A stretch of 34,694 nucleotides of DNA, from assembly GCA_017548075.1 (NCBI GenBank), contig JAFYNL010000026.1:1-34694 (forward strand). The letters run 5' to 3'. The position numbers were made by a program, and so were the translations under genes. The stretch comes from Bacteroidaceae bacterium. Its GTDB lineage: Bacteria; Bacteroidota; Bacteroidia; Bacteroidales; Bacteroidaceae. Each line of letters starts with the position of its first letter. The stretch's first letter is position 1. Below are positions 23,429-31,703 of this stretch, one piece after another. Under the pieces are notes generated by a model, which ran no database searches, was not told where the DNA came from, and worked only from the letters and a program-made list of their open reading frames with translations.

Positions 23429-24163
23429 ATGACCGTAGAAGAGAAGATTAGCATTCTGGTGGAGCGTTTCTGCCGTAATCGCTCGCATTTGGCAGAAATG
23501 ATTGAAGTTTCGCCTCAAACTCTCAACAATTGGGTTTATCGAGATCGGCTTCCCAAACGAGGAATCGACGCCATAATGAGGCGTTTTCCGCAAGTGGATC
23601 AAGAGTGGCTTCGTGGAGGCAGCCTTCCTCTTTCTGGCGGACAACTTCCCCTTCCCGACGAAGATGAAGAGGAGAATAATGAGTTTCTGGCAGCCAATTC
23701 GGGCTCTCAATTCGGGCAAAAGGGGACAACTCGCCAATCGAATAACGCTCCTAACAATAGGAATTCGGCCTATTTCGTGTCGAATGTTCAGCCCTCACTT
23801 GGGGATGGGCCGCAACCAGAGGCAAAGGAAGGGCTCGTTCCGCTGCAGATGCCTCGCAAAGATGTCAAATATGTCTTCCAATGTCATGGAGACAGCATGC
23901 TTCCTCGCATTCAGGATGGCGACTATGTTGGTGTGGGTGAGGCACTTGGACGCTATGAAGAGTTCCGCAAAGGAGTTCCCTATCTCGTCCAGACAACCGA
24001 TGGTCGGCTGATGGTTAAAATGGTGGAAGATCCAGGAGCAACGTCTCCTTTCCTCCTGCTCAGCACAGAGAATCCCGACTATCAGCTGGCCGATGGAGGC
24101 AGGCTCGCTAAGAGTGAATTCCGCGCAGCCTATCGAGTTTTGATGGTAATGCGAGACATCTAG
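23429..24163 (+). CDS. CI/LexA-like transcriptional regulator with S24 peptidase domain
   Basis: 244 residues from ATG at 23429; the upstream extension lies over the promoter. Residues 1-62 form a CI-type helix-turn-helix (HLAEMIEVSPQTLNNWVYR). Residues 65-145 are an acidic then N/Q/S-rich linker. The C-terminal S24 domain has the catalytic Ser156 in CHGDSMLPRIQDGDYV and Lys197 in DGRLMVKMVED. Regulators of this type can respond to DNA damage or other stress, sometimes by self-cleavage; I see no clear Ala-Gly cleavage site. It could be a prophage relic, but no phage genes are near. It is divergent from the sugar kinase operon and convergent with recQ. Confidence 0.85.
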   Translation: MTVEEKISILVERFCRNRSHLAEMIEVSPQTLNNWVYRDRLPKRGIDAIMRRFPQVDQEWLRGGSLPLSGGQLPLPDEDEEENNEFLAANSGSQFGQKGTTRQSNNAPNNRNSAYFVSNVQPSLGDGPQPEAKEGLVPLQMPRKDVKYVFQCHGDSMLPRIQDGDYVGVGEALGRYEEFRKGVPYLVQTTDGRLMVKMVEDPGATSPFLLLSTENPDYQLADGGRLAKSEFRAAYRVLMVMRDI

Positions 24164-24182
24164 GAGGACTTTAAGTTTAGGG

Positions 24183-24292
24183 TTTCAAAACAACCCCAGT
24201 TAAGTTGTCAAACGTAACAGGTTAAGTTTGCAATCATAACACGTTAACTTTGCCAACGTAACTGCAGTCATTCGACAACGACCCTAGTTGCA
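24183..24292. repeat. 22-bp-phased palindromic array 4 (3 clear and 2 weak cores)
   Basis: Clear cores start at 24205, 24227 and 24249; weaker ones at 24183 and 24271 keep the 22-bp step. The inner linkers are CGTAACAGGTTAAG and CATAACACGTTAAC. The left cap CAACCCCAGTTAAG faces the stop of the S24 gene and the right cap CGTAACTGCAGTCA faces the stop of recQ. The array therefore lies between two convergent genes and fills the whole gap. Confidence 0.88.
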
Positions 24293-24296
24293 TCTG

Positions 24297-26204
24297 CTAA
24301 GATTGCTGGGGAGCTTTCAAAAGTGGACCTTCGAAGACGATTTCTCCATTTGCCCTCATTCTGTCGACAACCTCTTCGAGAAGACCGGCTTCAAAGCCCG
24401 CAAAGTCCAATTCGTAAGAGTTGCGAGGCCCTTCACGAAGCTGGTTCAAGATGTGCAAACGCAGAGTTTCATAAGCCTCCTCTGGTTGCGAATGTCCTTT
24501 CTTGCGCTTGCAAACGTCGCAAATGCCGCAGTCTTCCGTTGCTTCTTCGCCAAAATATCGCAACAACAAACGGCTGCGGCAATAATCGCTACTCGGCTCA
24601 ATATACTGCAACATTGCCTTTATGCGCTCCTCATAATGCTTGCGGCGCTCCTCATAAACTTGAGCAGGAAGCGAAATCTTCTCTTTGTCGATTCGACGTT
24701 GGCGGAAAGTGACGCAAGGAAGGTGTTTTCTTGGAATGAACGAGATGAGGTGAAGTTGCGAAAGTCGCAGGAAAATCTGATAGACTTCATCAGTCGTCTT
24801 TCCCGTTTCGCGACTCAACATTTCCTCATCAATAAAGACATAATCCACGAAAATGCCACCATAATGACGGAGGACAGCTAGGATAAGTCGCTCGTCTGAA
24901 GGGTAAAGAGAGCGGAAAAGCTCTGTTCGAGTGACATTTATGCGCAACCGACTCGAGGATTCATCTTCGTCGCGATAGGCAATATAACCTGCTTTGTCGA
25001 GCAAGTCGAGAGCATGAACAAGCGTATTCGGGAAGTAACCATAGTTCAGACAGAACTTTTCCAAGTTGAATTCGCGAGTTACATTCAGCCCATCTCCCTC
25101 GGCAATTCCCAAGAAACAGCAAAGCATTTCGTAAACTTCGCGCACATAATCGAGTTTCGGAAACTGCTGAGCAAGCCGAGTTGACATACGTTTTCGCTCT
25201 CCTCCATCAGTCAGGAGAATCGCGTAAGCCTTTTCTCCGTCTCTTCCTGCTCGGCCAGCCTCTTGGAAATAGGCTTCTATGGAATCCGGCATATCTGCAT
25301 GAAGCACCAAACGCACATCAGGTTTGTCAATTCCCATACCAAAAGCGTTGGTCGCCACCATGATTCGAATCTCGTCTCGACGCCAGCGTTCTTGACGTTC
25401 ATTCTTTTGAAGACTCTGTAAACCAGCATGATAGAAGGTGGCGGAGAAACCTAAGTCGTTGAGTTGGCTAGCAAGTTCCTGGCACTTTCTTCGGCTTCGA
25501 GTATAGATGATGCAAGAGCCTGGAATGGACTGAAGAGCACGCACTATGCCACCAAAAATCTCGTCTTCAGGCTGAACTATATATGCCAAATTGTCCCTCG
25601 TAAAACTCATTTTCAGCACATTCTCCTCGCGAAAACGAAGCTTTTGCTGAATGTCGGCAACCGTCTTCTTCGTTGCCGTAGCCGTAAGAGCAAGGATAGG
25701 ACAATCGGGGAAATAGTCTCTGATAGCGGAAATCTCCAGATAAGAAGGTCGGAAATCGTAACCCCATTGACAGATACAATGTGCCTCATCAACCGTTATG
25801 AAGCACACTTCCATTCGACGCAACTTGTTCAGAAACATCGAACTCGCAAGGCGTTCAGGAGAGATGTACAGGAATTTGTAAGCTCCAAAAATGCTGTTTT
25901 CCAAGATGGTCAACACCATTTCGTGCTCCATATGACTGGTAATGTATGCAGCCTTTATGCCTCGACGACGCAAAGCCTCAACCTGATCCTTCATCAGAGA
26001 AATGAGAGGCGTAAAGACTATGCAGACGCCTTTCATCGCGAGGGCTGGCACCTGAAACGTTATACTCTTTCCTCCGCCAGTCGGCATCAAGCAAAGAGTG
26101 TCACGACCAGCACCTATGCTCTCTATGACCTCTCGCTGAATGCCACGAAAATCTTCATAGCCCCAGTACTTTTGAAGTATGGAAAGATAATCTTTTTCCT
26201 GCAT
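24297..26204 (-). CDS. recQ: ATP-dependent DNA helicase, RecQ family
   Basis: 635 residues from ATG at 26204, which has GGGAG about 10 nt upstream; a GTG at 26222 is the alternative. Helicase motifs are Walker A PTGGGKS (about 42-47), DEAH (139-142), ALTATAT and motif VI QEAGRAGRDG (314-323). A zinc-binding Cys set (about C542, C559, C562, C565) has the C-16-C-2-C-2-C spacing of E. coli RecQ. It lies some 165 residues further from the helicase core than in E. coli, and the extra stretch looks helical or winged-helix-like. No HRDC domain is visible. RecQ unwinds DNA 3'-5' in recombination and repair. It follows recJ by about 40 nt, and the two enzymes cooperate in E. coli. Confidence 0.92.
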   Translation of the reverse strand: MQEKDYLSILQKYWGYEDFRGIQREVIESIGAGRDTLCLMPTGGGKSITFQVPALAMKGVCIVFTPLISLMKDQVEALRRRGIKAAYITSHMEHEMVLTILENSIFGAYKFLYISPERLASSMFLNKLRRMEVCFITVDEAHCICQWGYDFRPSYLEISAIRDYFPDCPILALTATATKKTVADIQQKLRFREENVLKMSFTRDNLAYIVQPEDEIFGGIVRALQSIPGSCIIYTRSRRKCQELASQLNDLGFSATFYHAGLQSLQKNERQERWRRDEIRIMVATNAFGMGIDKPDVRLVLHADMPDSIEAYFQEAGRAGRDGEKAYAILLTDGGERKRMSTRLAQQFPKLDYVREVYEMLCCFLGIAEGDGLNVTREFNLEKFCLNYGYFPNTLVHALDLLDKAGYIAYRDEDESSSRLRINVTRTELFRSLYPSDERLILAVLRHYGGIFVDYVFIDEEMLSRETGKTTDEVYQIFLRLSQLHLISFIPRKHLPCVTFRQRRIDKEKISLPAQVYEERRKHYEERIKAMLQYIEPSSDYCRSRLLLRYFGEEATEDCGICDVCKRKKGHSQPEEAYETLRLHILNQLREGPRNSYELDFAGFEAGLLEEVVDRMRANGEIVFEGPLLKAPQQS

Positions 26205-26244
26205 TTTGATATGATCTCCCACAGGGAAGAAGCAAAGAAGGGCT

Positions 26245-27966
26245 TTATTCTATGGGCTTTATGTCTTCTATCTGCAGCTGAATCTCACCCCGTTTGTGGC
26301 TGTTTTCCTCGATGTGATAGACGATGTCGAAAGCTCGTTTGGTCTTTATATAACGGGCCTGCGAGCTTTGTCCAAAGGCGATTCCGTTCATCACATTGCT
26401 GCTCTTCGAATCCACAAGCTCCAGCTTGATGTGCTCTTGGTCGCGACCAACGACTTTACTGGTGCCGTAGTCGTACACTTGACGCGTGCAAAAGAGCGGT
26501 TTATGGTTGTCGGGACCATAAGGAGCAAAGCGTTTGATGTCGGAAACGATACGCCTATTTATGTCGCGGAAGTCAATAACTGCATCAATTCGAAGTATTG
26601 CGTTGACTTGTTCGGGCTGGATGTGTTCCCTTACATATTGCTCGAAACGATGACGGAACTCAGGAATGTTCTGCGCAGGCATACTCAATCCTGCCGCATA
26701 AGTATGGCCGCCAAAGTTCTCGAGCAAGTCGGAACAACTCTCTATTGCCTTATAAACGTCGAATCCTGGCACGCTTCGAGCAGACCCAGTCGCCATTCCG
26801 TCGTCATTACAGGTGAGGACAACACTCGGTTTATAAAAGACTTCTGTGAGGCGAGAAGCAACTATTCCGATAATACCACGATGCCATTCCTCGTTGTAAA
26901 GGACAATAGACTTGTGTTCGTGACGATGTTCGAGAGTCTTGACGATACGGTTCGCCTCCTCTGTCATAGACTTGTCCAAGTCCTTTCTCTGCTCGTTGTA
27001 TTCGTTTATCTGCTCTGCTTTCTCTTTGGCAGCCTGGGGGTCTTTCTCGATGAGAAGTGCTACGGCTTCATTTCCCGTCTGCATTCTGCCCGAAGCATTT
27101 ATGCGAGGTCCTATCTTAAAGATAATGTCGCCTAGAGAAATCTCCTTATTCTTCAGTCCGCATATCTCCATAAGTGCTTTCACACCTGTGCTTGGAGAAC
27201 TGTTCAACTGACGCAATCCGTGGTAAGCAAGGATGCGATTCTCACCCATGATAGGCACGATATCTGCCGCAATACTAATGGCACAAAGGTCAAGTAAAGG
27301 TATTAACTGAGAGAATTCGATGCCGTTGTTGAGAGCAAACGCCTGGATAAGTTTGAAACCGACGCCGCATCCACAAAGGTGCTCATAAGGATAAGTATTG
27401 TCGAAGCGCTTAGCGTTGAGGACTGCCACAGCTGGTGGCAATTCATCGCCAGGCACATGATGGTCACAGATGATGAAGTCGATGCCTTTCTCCTTAGCAT
27501 AGGCAATCTCTTCAGTCGCCTTGATGCCGCAGTCAAGAACTATAACCAGACCGACTCCTGTTTCACAGGCATAGTCCACACCTTTGCGGGAAACTCCGTA
27601 GCCGTCTTCATTTCGGTCGGGTATGTAATAGTCGATATTGCTATAGAACTGCTGCAGGAAGCGATAGACAAGGGCAACTGCTGTGCATCCGTCAACATCG
27701 TAGTCGCCGTAAACAAGGATGCGTTCCTTGCGTCCAAGCGCTTCGTTGAGGCGGTTCACAGCCTTCTGCATATCCTGAAAGAGGAAGGGATCGTGCAGAT
27801 CAGTCAGTTGTGGACGGAAGAACTTTCTTGCGTCCTGTACTGTGTTTATGCCGCGAGCTATAAGCACACGACCAAGTACAGGGCTGATTTTCAGCTCTTC
27901 TGCCATCTCAACTGCAAGCCTTTGCTCAGCTTCAGAAGGCGGATTATAGCTCCACTCGTAGTTCAT
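26245..27966 (-). CDS. recJ: Single-stranded-DNA-specific exonuclease RecJ
   Basis: 573 residues, the usual RecJ length. DHH-family motifs appear in order: VYGDYDVDG, VIVLDCG, the DHH itself in IICDHHVPG, then GPRINASGRM, and the DHHA1 signature GGHTYAAGLS toward the C-terminus. RecJ degrades single-stranded DNA 5'-3' with Mn2+ or Mg2+ in recombination and mismatch or base-excision repair. It starts 24 nt after the CoA-transferase gene and is followed by recQ, so these three are probably one transcript; the link between the CoA-transferase and repair genes looks positional only. Confidence 0.95.
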   Translation of the reverse strand: MNYEWSYNPPSEAEQRLAVEMAEELKISPVLGRVLIARGINTVQDARKFFRPQLTDLHDPFLFQDMQKAVNRLNEALGRKERILVYGDYDVDGCTAVALVYRFLQQFYSNIDYYIPDRNEDGYGVSRKGVDYACETGVGLVIVLDCGIKATEEIAYAKEKGIDFIICDHHVPGDELPPAVAVLNAKRFDNTYPYEHLCGCGVGFKLIQAFALNNGIEFSQLIPLLDLCAISIAADIVPIMGENRILAYHGLRQLNSSPSTGVKALMEICGLKNKEISLGDIIFKIGPRINASGRMQTGNEAVALLIEKDPQAAKEKAEQINEYNEQRKDLDKSMTEEANRIVKTLEHRHEHKSIVLYNEEWHRGIIGIVASRLTEVFYKPSVVLTCNDDGMATGSARSVPGFDVYKAIESCSDLLENFGGHTYAAGLSMPAQNIPEFRHRFEQYVREHIQPEQVNAILRIDAVIDFRDINRRIVSDIKRFAPYGPDNHKPLFCTRQVYDYGTSKVVGRDQEHIKLELVDSKSSNVMNGIAFGQSSQARYIKTKRAFDIVYHIEENSHKRGEIQLQIEDIKPIE

Positions 27967-27990
27967 TGTTAGTTACTGAAACTCGGGAGC

Positions 27991-29502
27991 TTACTTAATA
28001 TACTCTGCAAAGTCGGTCAGATGCATATCACCTTTACGCAAGAAGGTATCGTGCATAGCGAAGGCAGCGGCAAGTTCGTGATGTGTATGTCCGCTTCTCT
28101 TCTCTGCATACTTCAGGTAATCTTGCAACATAGGACGATAGTCGGGATGTGCCACCTTGATGAGTTCCTGTGCTTTCTGCATGTCGCTCTTGTGACGAAG
28201 GTCAGCTACACCATACTCCGTAATGACTGCATCTATGTAGTGATTCGTGTGATCTATGTGACTTGCGAAGGGAACGATGCTGGAGATAGCGCCTCCCTTT
28301 GTGGTAGAACCGCAGGTAAAGATGGTGAGATAGGCATTTGCGGCGAAGTCAGCAGAACCTCCAATTCCGTTCATCATCTTGGTGCCACAGATCTTTGTAC
28401 TGTTCACATGACCATAAAGGTCACATTCTATGGCCGTATTCAACGCGCAAACTCCCAGTCGAGCTATAACCTCGGGACAGTTGCTAATCTCTGAAGGACG
28501 CAATACCAACTTGTCCTTGAAGAAGTCGATGTTGTCGTAAATGTCGAGCAGACACTCGTTTGTGACCGTCAGAGAGCAAGCAGAAGCGGAAAGTACGCGT
28601 CCTTGCTTCATCAGGCCGACAGGAGCATCCTGCAGAACCTCTGTGTAGATATTGAAGTTAGGCACTTCCGGACATTGTCCAAGAGCACCCAAAACGGCGT
28701 TTGCTCCGCTGCCAACTCCACTCTGCAAGTTGAGGAAAGTCTTCGGAATGAGACCTTTCTTGAGGTTGAGGAGCAGGAAGTCTGCCACATTCTGACCAAT
28801 TTGAGTGGTGATGGGATCTGGGTCTTTGAAGCTACGAGCCTCATCAGGAACGTTACATTCCACAACTCCAACGATTCTGTCGGCATCCACTTCGATGTAA
28901 GGTTTGCCAATACGATCACTCGCTTTAGTAATCATGATGGGTGTGCGGAAAGGATGATCCTCTATCTCATAAACGTCGTGAATGCCCTTACTGTTGGGGC
29001 TGTGGAATGCGTTAAGCTCCACAATGATGCCTTCAGTCGCGAGTCGACAAACGGTAGGACTGATGCCTCCAGCTGCCGTAAGATAGATGTGAGCCTTGTT
29101 GCCCACTTTCTCTATTGCGCAAGCCTCAATGATAGCCCAATTCACCTGACCAAGATAGCCCTGACGAATCTGGGTTGCCATGTTCGAGAGGTTGAGGTCG
29201 GAGTAGTTCAGAGTGTTCTGATTGACGTTCTTTCGAAAGTCAGGATTGGTGGTATAAGGTGCGCGGAAGTCGATTGCCATTGCATTCGAGAGGTCACCAT
29301 CGCAACTTTGTCCTGTACTTGCACCTGTGAAAATGCTGATTTTGAAGGGTCGTCCAGCCTCGTGTTCAGCGACTGCTTTCTTCGCAATCTCAGCTGGAGT
29401 ACACTTCGCGACGCCTGCTGGAGTAAAACCACTCAGGCCAATTGTTTGTCCATTTTGGACAAGAGCTGCAGCTTCGGCAGCGGTCATTCTATTGAAGTCC
29501 AT
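27991..29502 (-). CDS. Acetyl-CoA hydrolase/transferase family, probable succinyl-CoA:acetate CoA-transferase
   Basis: 503 residues, the family length. It has the N-terminal GLSGFTPAGVAK, the segment SGVGSGANAVLGALG, the active-site Glu in NIYTEVLQD (E288) and GIGGSADFAANAY in the CoA-binding part. Members exchange CoA between succinyl-CoA, acetate or propionate. In Prevotella-type fermentation such an enzyme fits succinate, propionate or acetate formation. The exact acid pair cannot be set from sequence. It has its own promoter with an inverted repeat around it, and is followed 24 nt later by recJ. Confidence 0.9.
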   Translation of the reverse strand: MDFNRMTAAEAAALVQNGQTIGLSGFTPAGVAKCTPAEIAKKAVAEHEAGRPFKISIFTGASTGQSCDGDLSNAMAIDFRAPYTTNPDFRKNVNQNTLNYSDLNLSNMATQIRQGYLGQVNWAIIEACAIEKVGNKAHIYLTAAGGISPTVCRLATEGIIVELNAFHSPNSKGIHDVYEIEDHPFRTPIMITKASDRIGKPYIEVDADRIVGVVECNVPDEARSFKDPDPITTQIGQNVADFLLLNLKKGLIPKTFLNLQSGVGSGANAVLGALGQCPEVPNFNIYTEVLQDAPVGLMKQGRVLSASACSLTVTNECLLDIYDNIDFFKDKLVLRPSEISNCPEVIARLGVCALNTAIECDLYGHVNSTKICGTKMMNGIGGSADFAANAYLTIFTCGSTTKGGAISSIVPFASHIDHTNHYIDAVITEYGVADLRHKSDMQKAQELIKVAHPDYRPMLQDYLKYAEKRSGHTHHELAAAFAMHDTFLRKGDMHLTDFAEYIK

Positions 29503-29506
29503 GTTT

Positions 29507-29586
29507 TGATGTGTTAAATTTTGCGCACAAAGTTACAAAAAAAAATGGAGATTTGCACCCTTTGTAAGTCTTTTTAACACACATCA
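29507..29586 (-). promoter_or_regulatory. CoA-transferase promoter flanked by an inverted repeat
   Basis: TAACTTTG (29528-29535, minus strand) fits a -7 element, with no clear -33. TGATGTGTTAAA (29507-29518) and TTTAACACACATCA (29573-29586) are inverted copies apart from a 2-nt insertion. One lies just before the start codon, the other upstream of the promoter. Confidence 0.5.
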
Positions 29587-29599
29587 ACTAGGATTTCTT

Positions 29600-30187
29600 T
29601 CAGATGAGGCTCTTTTTGAAGAGAGAAAGGTAGTTTTTCGTCATTGCTTCAAGCAAATTTGTCGAATTTATGCCTCTCAAGTTTGCCACATTATTATATA
29701 ATTCCTCGATGGAACGCTCCTCATCTGCATCAGTTTCGAGCAACAGTCTGTCAATCGGACAGATACGCAAACTTTCCTCATTAAAAGCGAAGCCGAAACT
29801 GACGAAAAAGCCTGCATCGAGGAGTGAACGCAGTTGCTGAGGTTTGCCTCGGAAGCCGTGAAGCATCCACATCTGTTTGGGTTTCAAGTCTTTATGCAGT
29901 TGCAAGAGTCTGTCTAACGCTTTAACACAATGGATGATGAGAGGTTTCTCAACTTCCTCGCTCAGTTTGATTTGTTGAACGAAAACTTCCTCTTGCCTTT
30001 CCATCGAAGGTCCACGCAAGCCATCAAGCCCGCATTCCCCTATCGCAAGCTTGCCTGAAAGGTCAGGAACGACGAACTCCTCAGCCGCTTTCCAAGGATG
30101 AATGCCCCAAGTTTCGCGACCTTCAACAATCGCAACAACTTCCTTCGAAACAGGAACTTTGTGGGTGTGGAAATCGATATAAAACAT
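29600..30187 (-). CDS. TatD-family metal-dependent hydrolase
   Basis: 195 residues, shorter than the usual 250-260. The metal ligands of the amidohydrolase-like TIM barrel are visible: DFHTH (H7, H9), IGECGLD, IIHCVKA, LHGFRG and LLETDAD. TatD proteins are Mg2+-dependent 3'-5' exonucleases or related DNases. The shortened barrel belongs to a sub-group common in Bacteroidetes, so DNase activity is an inference. It starts 27 nt after array 5; I see no promoter that is not part of the array. Confidence 0.85.
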   Translation of the reverse strand: MFYIDFHTHKVPVSKEVVAIVEGRETWGIHPWKAAEEFVVPDLSGKLAIGECGLDGLRGPSMERQEEVFVQQIKLSEEVEKPLIIHCVKALDRLLQLHKDLKPKQMWMLHGFRGKPQQLRSLLDAGFFVSFGFAFNEESLRICPIDRLLLETDADEERSIEELYNNVANLRGINSTNLLEAMTKNYLSLFKKSLI

Positions 30188-30213
30188 CAGGATTTTTTAC
30201 GAGGCTTAGTTAA

Positions 30214-30323
30214 ATTCAAAAGTTAACGTGGTTAAATCGAAAAGTTAACGTGTTAAGTTGGCAAAGTTAACGTGTTACGTTGGCCATTTTAACGTGTTAT
30301 GTTTGCAATCGTAACTGGGGTTG
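30214..30323. repeat. 22-bp-phased palindromic array 5 (5 cores)
   Basis: Cores at 30214, 30236, 30258, 30280 and 30302 are exactly 22 bp apart; the first two are degenerate (ATTCAAAA, ATCGAAAA). The inner linkers are nearly constant (GTTAACGTGTTAAG and variants). The right cap CGTAACTGGGGTTG plus TTTT faces the yidD stop codon, 17 nt away. The left end runs into the leader of the TatD gene. Confidence 0.9.
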
Positions 30324-30340
30324 TTTTCTCTCGTCACTTT

Positions 30341-30589
30341 TCAAGGCACAGGATCATACCCGCTTCCACCCCAAGGATGGCACCTCAAAAGGCGTTTCAG
30401 AGCAAGCCACGAGCCTTTGAACGGCCCGTACTTTCGCAAAGCCTCAAGTGCATATTGGCTGCAAGTAGGCGTGAATCGGCACGAAGGAGGCGTCAGAGGC
30501 GAGATGAACCGCTGATAGATTCGGATGAACAAGATGAACAACCAAGTCAACAAGTCCGAGGGTTTACGTATCGGATGCAACGTTTTCAT
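30341..30589 (-). CDS. yidD: Membrane protein insertion efficiency factor YidD
   Basis: 82 residues from ATG at 30589; the longer reading begins with TTG deep in rnpA. The family core [20 protein letters not shown] is present, with conserved Cys residues, and [10 protein letters not shown] ends the protein. A short hydrophobic, amphipathic N-terminus ([10 protein letters not shown]) fits membrane association. It assists insertion of inner-membrane proteins. It overlaps the end of rnpA by 26 nt, the usual neighbour. Array 5 follows the stop codon. Confidence 0.93.
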   Translation of the reverse strand: MKTLHPIRKPSDLLTWLFILFIRIYQRFISPLTPPSCRFTPTCSQYALEALRKYGPFKGSWLALKRLLRCHPWGGSGYDPVP

Positions 30590-30947
30590 GGATTCTTTGC
30601 AATATGTTTTGCATCTTCTGGAAGACCTTTTCTGTGGGAAGAACCTCGTCGGAAGTCCAAATGAAGGCAATATCCAGGCCTCCTTCAAGCGGTTGTAGCA
30701 ACTCTTTCTGCAGTCTGTAAGCCTCTCGCAACTGCCTCTTAATGCGATTTCGCCATACTGCTCGCTTAAAGTAACGCTTTGAAACTGAGACTAATACGCG
30801 GACTCCTTCCTTCTCGCTCCTCATAAAGACGGCACGAATGGGGTAAGCCGAAATCGATTGATGGCCGCCACCAAACAGTTCTTCGAGCACTTTTCGGCTA
30901 CAAAGACGCTCCTCTTTGGCAAGAGAATGTGTGCCGACATTAGCCAT
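30564..30947 (-). CDS. rnpA: Ribonuclease P protein component
   Basis: 127 residues. The RNA-binding RNR signature ([13 protein letters not shown]) and the preceding [13 protein letters not shown] are characteristic. The protein binds the RNase P RNA and helps mature tRNA 5' ends. It overlaps hemD by 8 nt upstream and yidD by 26 nt downstream, so the three are translated from one message. Confidence 0.94.
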   Translation of the reverse strand: MANVGTHSLAKEERLCSRKVLEELFGGGHQSISAYPIRAVFMRSEKEGVRVLVSVSKRYFKRAVWRNRIKRQLREAYRLQKELLQPLEGGLDIAFIWTSDEVLPTEKVFQKMQNILQRIHENVASDT

Positions 30948-31683
30948 TTGCCTTGCGCAGATGGTCGTCGATAGCAGATGAAATACTGGGATACTGAGGA
31001 GAGGGAGCCTCTATATCAAGGCGCAAACCTGCGTCGCGAACAGCCTTCGCAGTAGTAGGACCAAGCGTTCCTATCACAATGTCGCCTTGCTTGAACTTCG
31101 GGAAGTTCTTTTTGAGAGACTGAACACCACTAGGACTGAAGAAAATCAGCATATCATAGTCGAAGGGTTCACCTTCTGCAAAGTCGTTGCTAACAGTCCG
31201 ATACATTACCGCATCCGAGTGCTTAATGTTCTTACTGTCAAGCAATTCGCCAAACACAGGATTGTGAACGTCGCTCAAAGGAATGAAGTAACGCTCCGAC
31301 TTATGCTTCATCATAACAGGAACCAAGTCGTCTATCTTTCCAGTTGAGCCGAAGAAAACCTTACGCTTGCGGTATTGAACGTACTTTTGAATGTATTGCG
31401 CAACCGTTTCCGTAATGCAGAAATACTTCATTTCCTCAGGAATGGGAATGCGCATCTCCTTTGCCAAAAGGAAGAAATTGTCTATGGAAAGGCGCGAAGT
31501 AAATACGACAGCAGTATGCTCCAATATGGAGATTTTCTGTGCACGAAACTCTTTGGGAGTTAATGGCTCGACCTTTATGAACGGACGAAACACAATTTCC
31601 ACATTATAACGCTTAGCGATGTCATAATAAGGAGAGTTAGCCGAAGTGGGTTCTGGCTGCGAGATGAGAATCTTCTTTATCAT
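30940..31683 (-). CDS. hemD: Uroporphyrinogen-III synthase
   Basis: 247 residues. The HemD fold is poorly conserved, but AVVFTSRLSIDNFF near residue 60, IFFSPSGVQSLKKNF and IGTLGPTTAKAVRDAGLRLDIEAPSPQYPSISSAI are typical blocks, shared with Bacteroidetes members beside rnpA. It closes hydroxymethylbilane to uroporphyrinogen III in tetrapyrrole synthesis. It starts about 20 nt after the DUF4271 gene and overlaps rnpA. Confidence 0.88.
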   Translation of the reverse strand: MIKKILISQPEPTSANSPYYDIAKRYNVEIVFRPFIKVEPLTPKEFRAQKISILEHTAVVFTSRLSIDNFFLLAKEMRIPIPEEMKYFCITETVAQYIQKYVQYRKRKVFFGSTGKIDDLVPVMMKHKSERYFIPLSDVHNPVFGELLDSKNIKHSDAVMYRTVSNDFAEGEPFDYDMLIFFSPSGVQSLKKNFPKFKQGDIVIGTLGPTTAKAVRDAGLRLDIEAPSPQYPSISSAIDDHLRKANG

Positions 31684-31703
31684 CGTTTGTCGTATTTTTT
31701 CTG

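Noticed and set aside
23429-24163. Prophage remnant
   Set aside because: Only the S24-type regulator is phage-like; no integrase, structural or lysis genes are near.
30590-30688. Longer YidD reading
   Set aside because: It begins with TTG within rnpA and has no match to the family N-terminus; ATG at 30589 gives the usual length.
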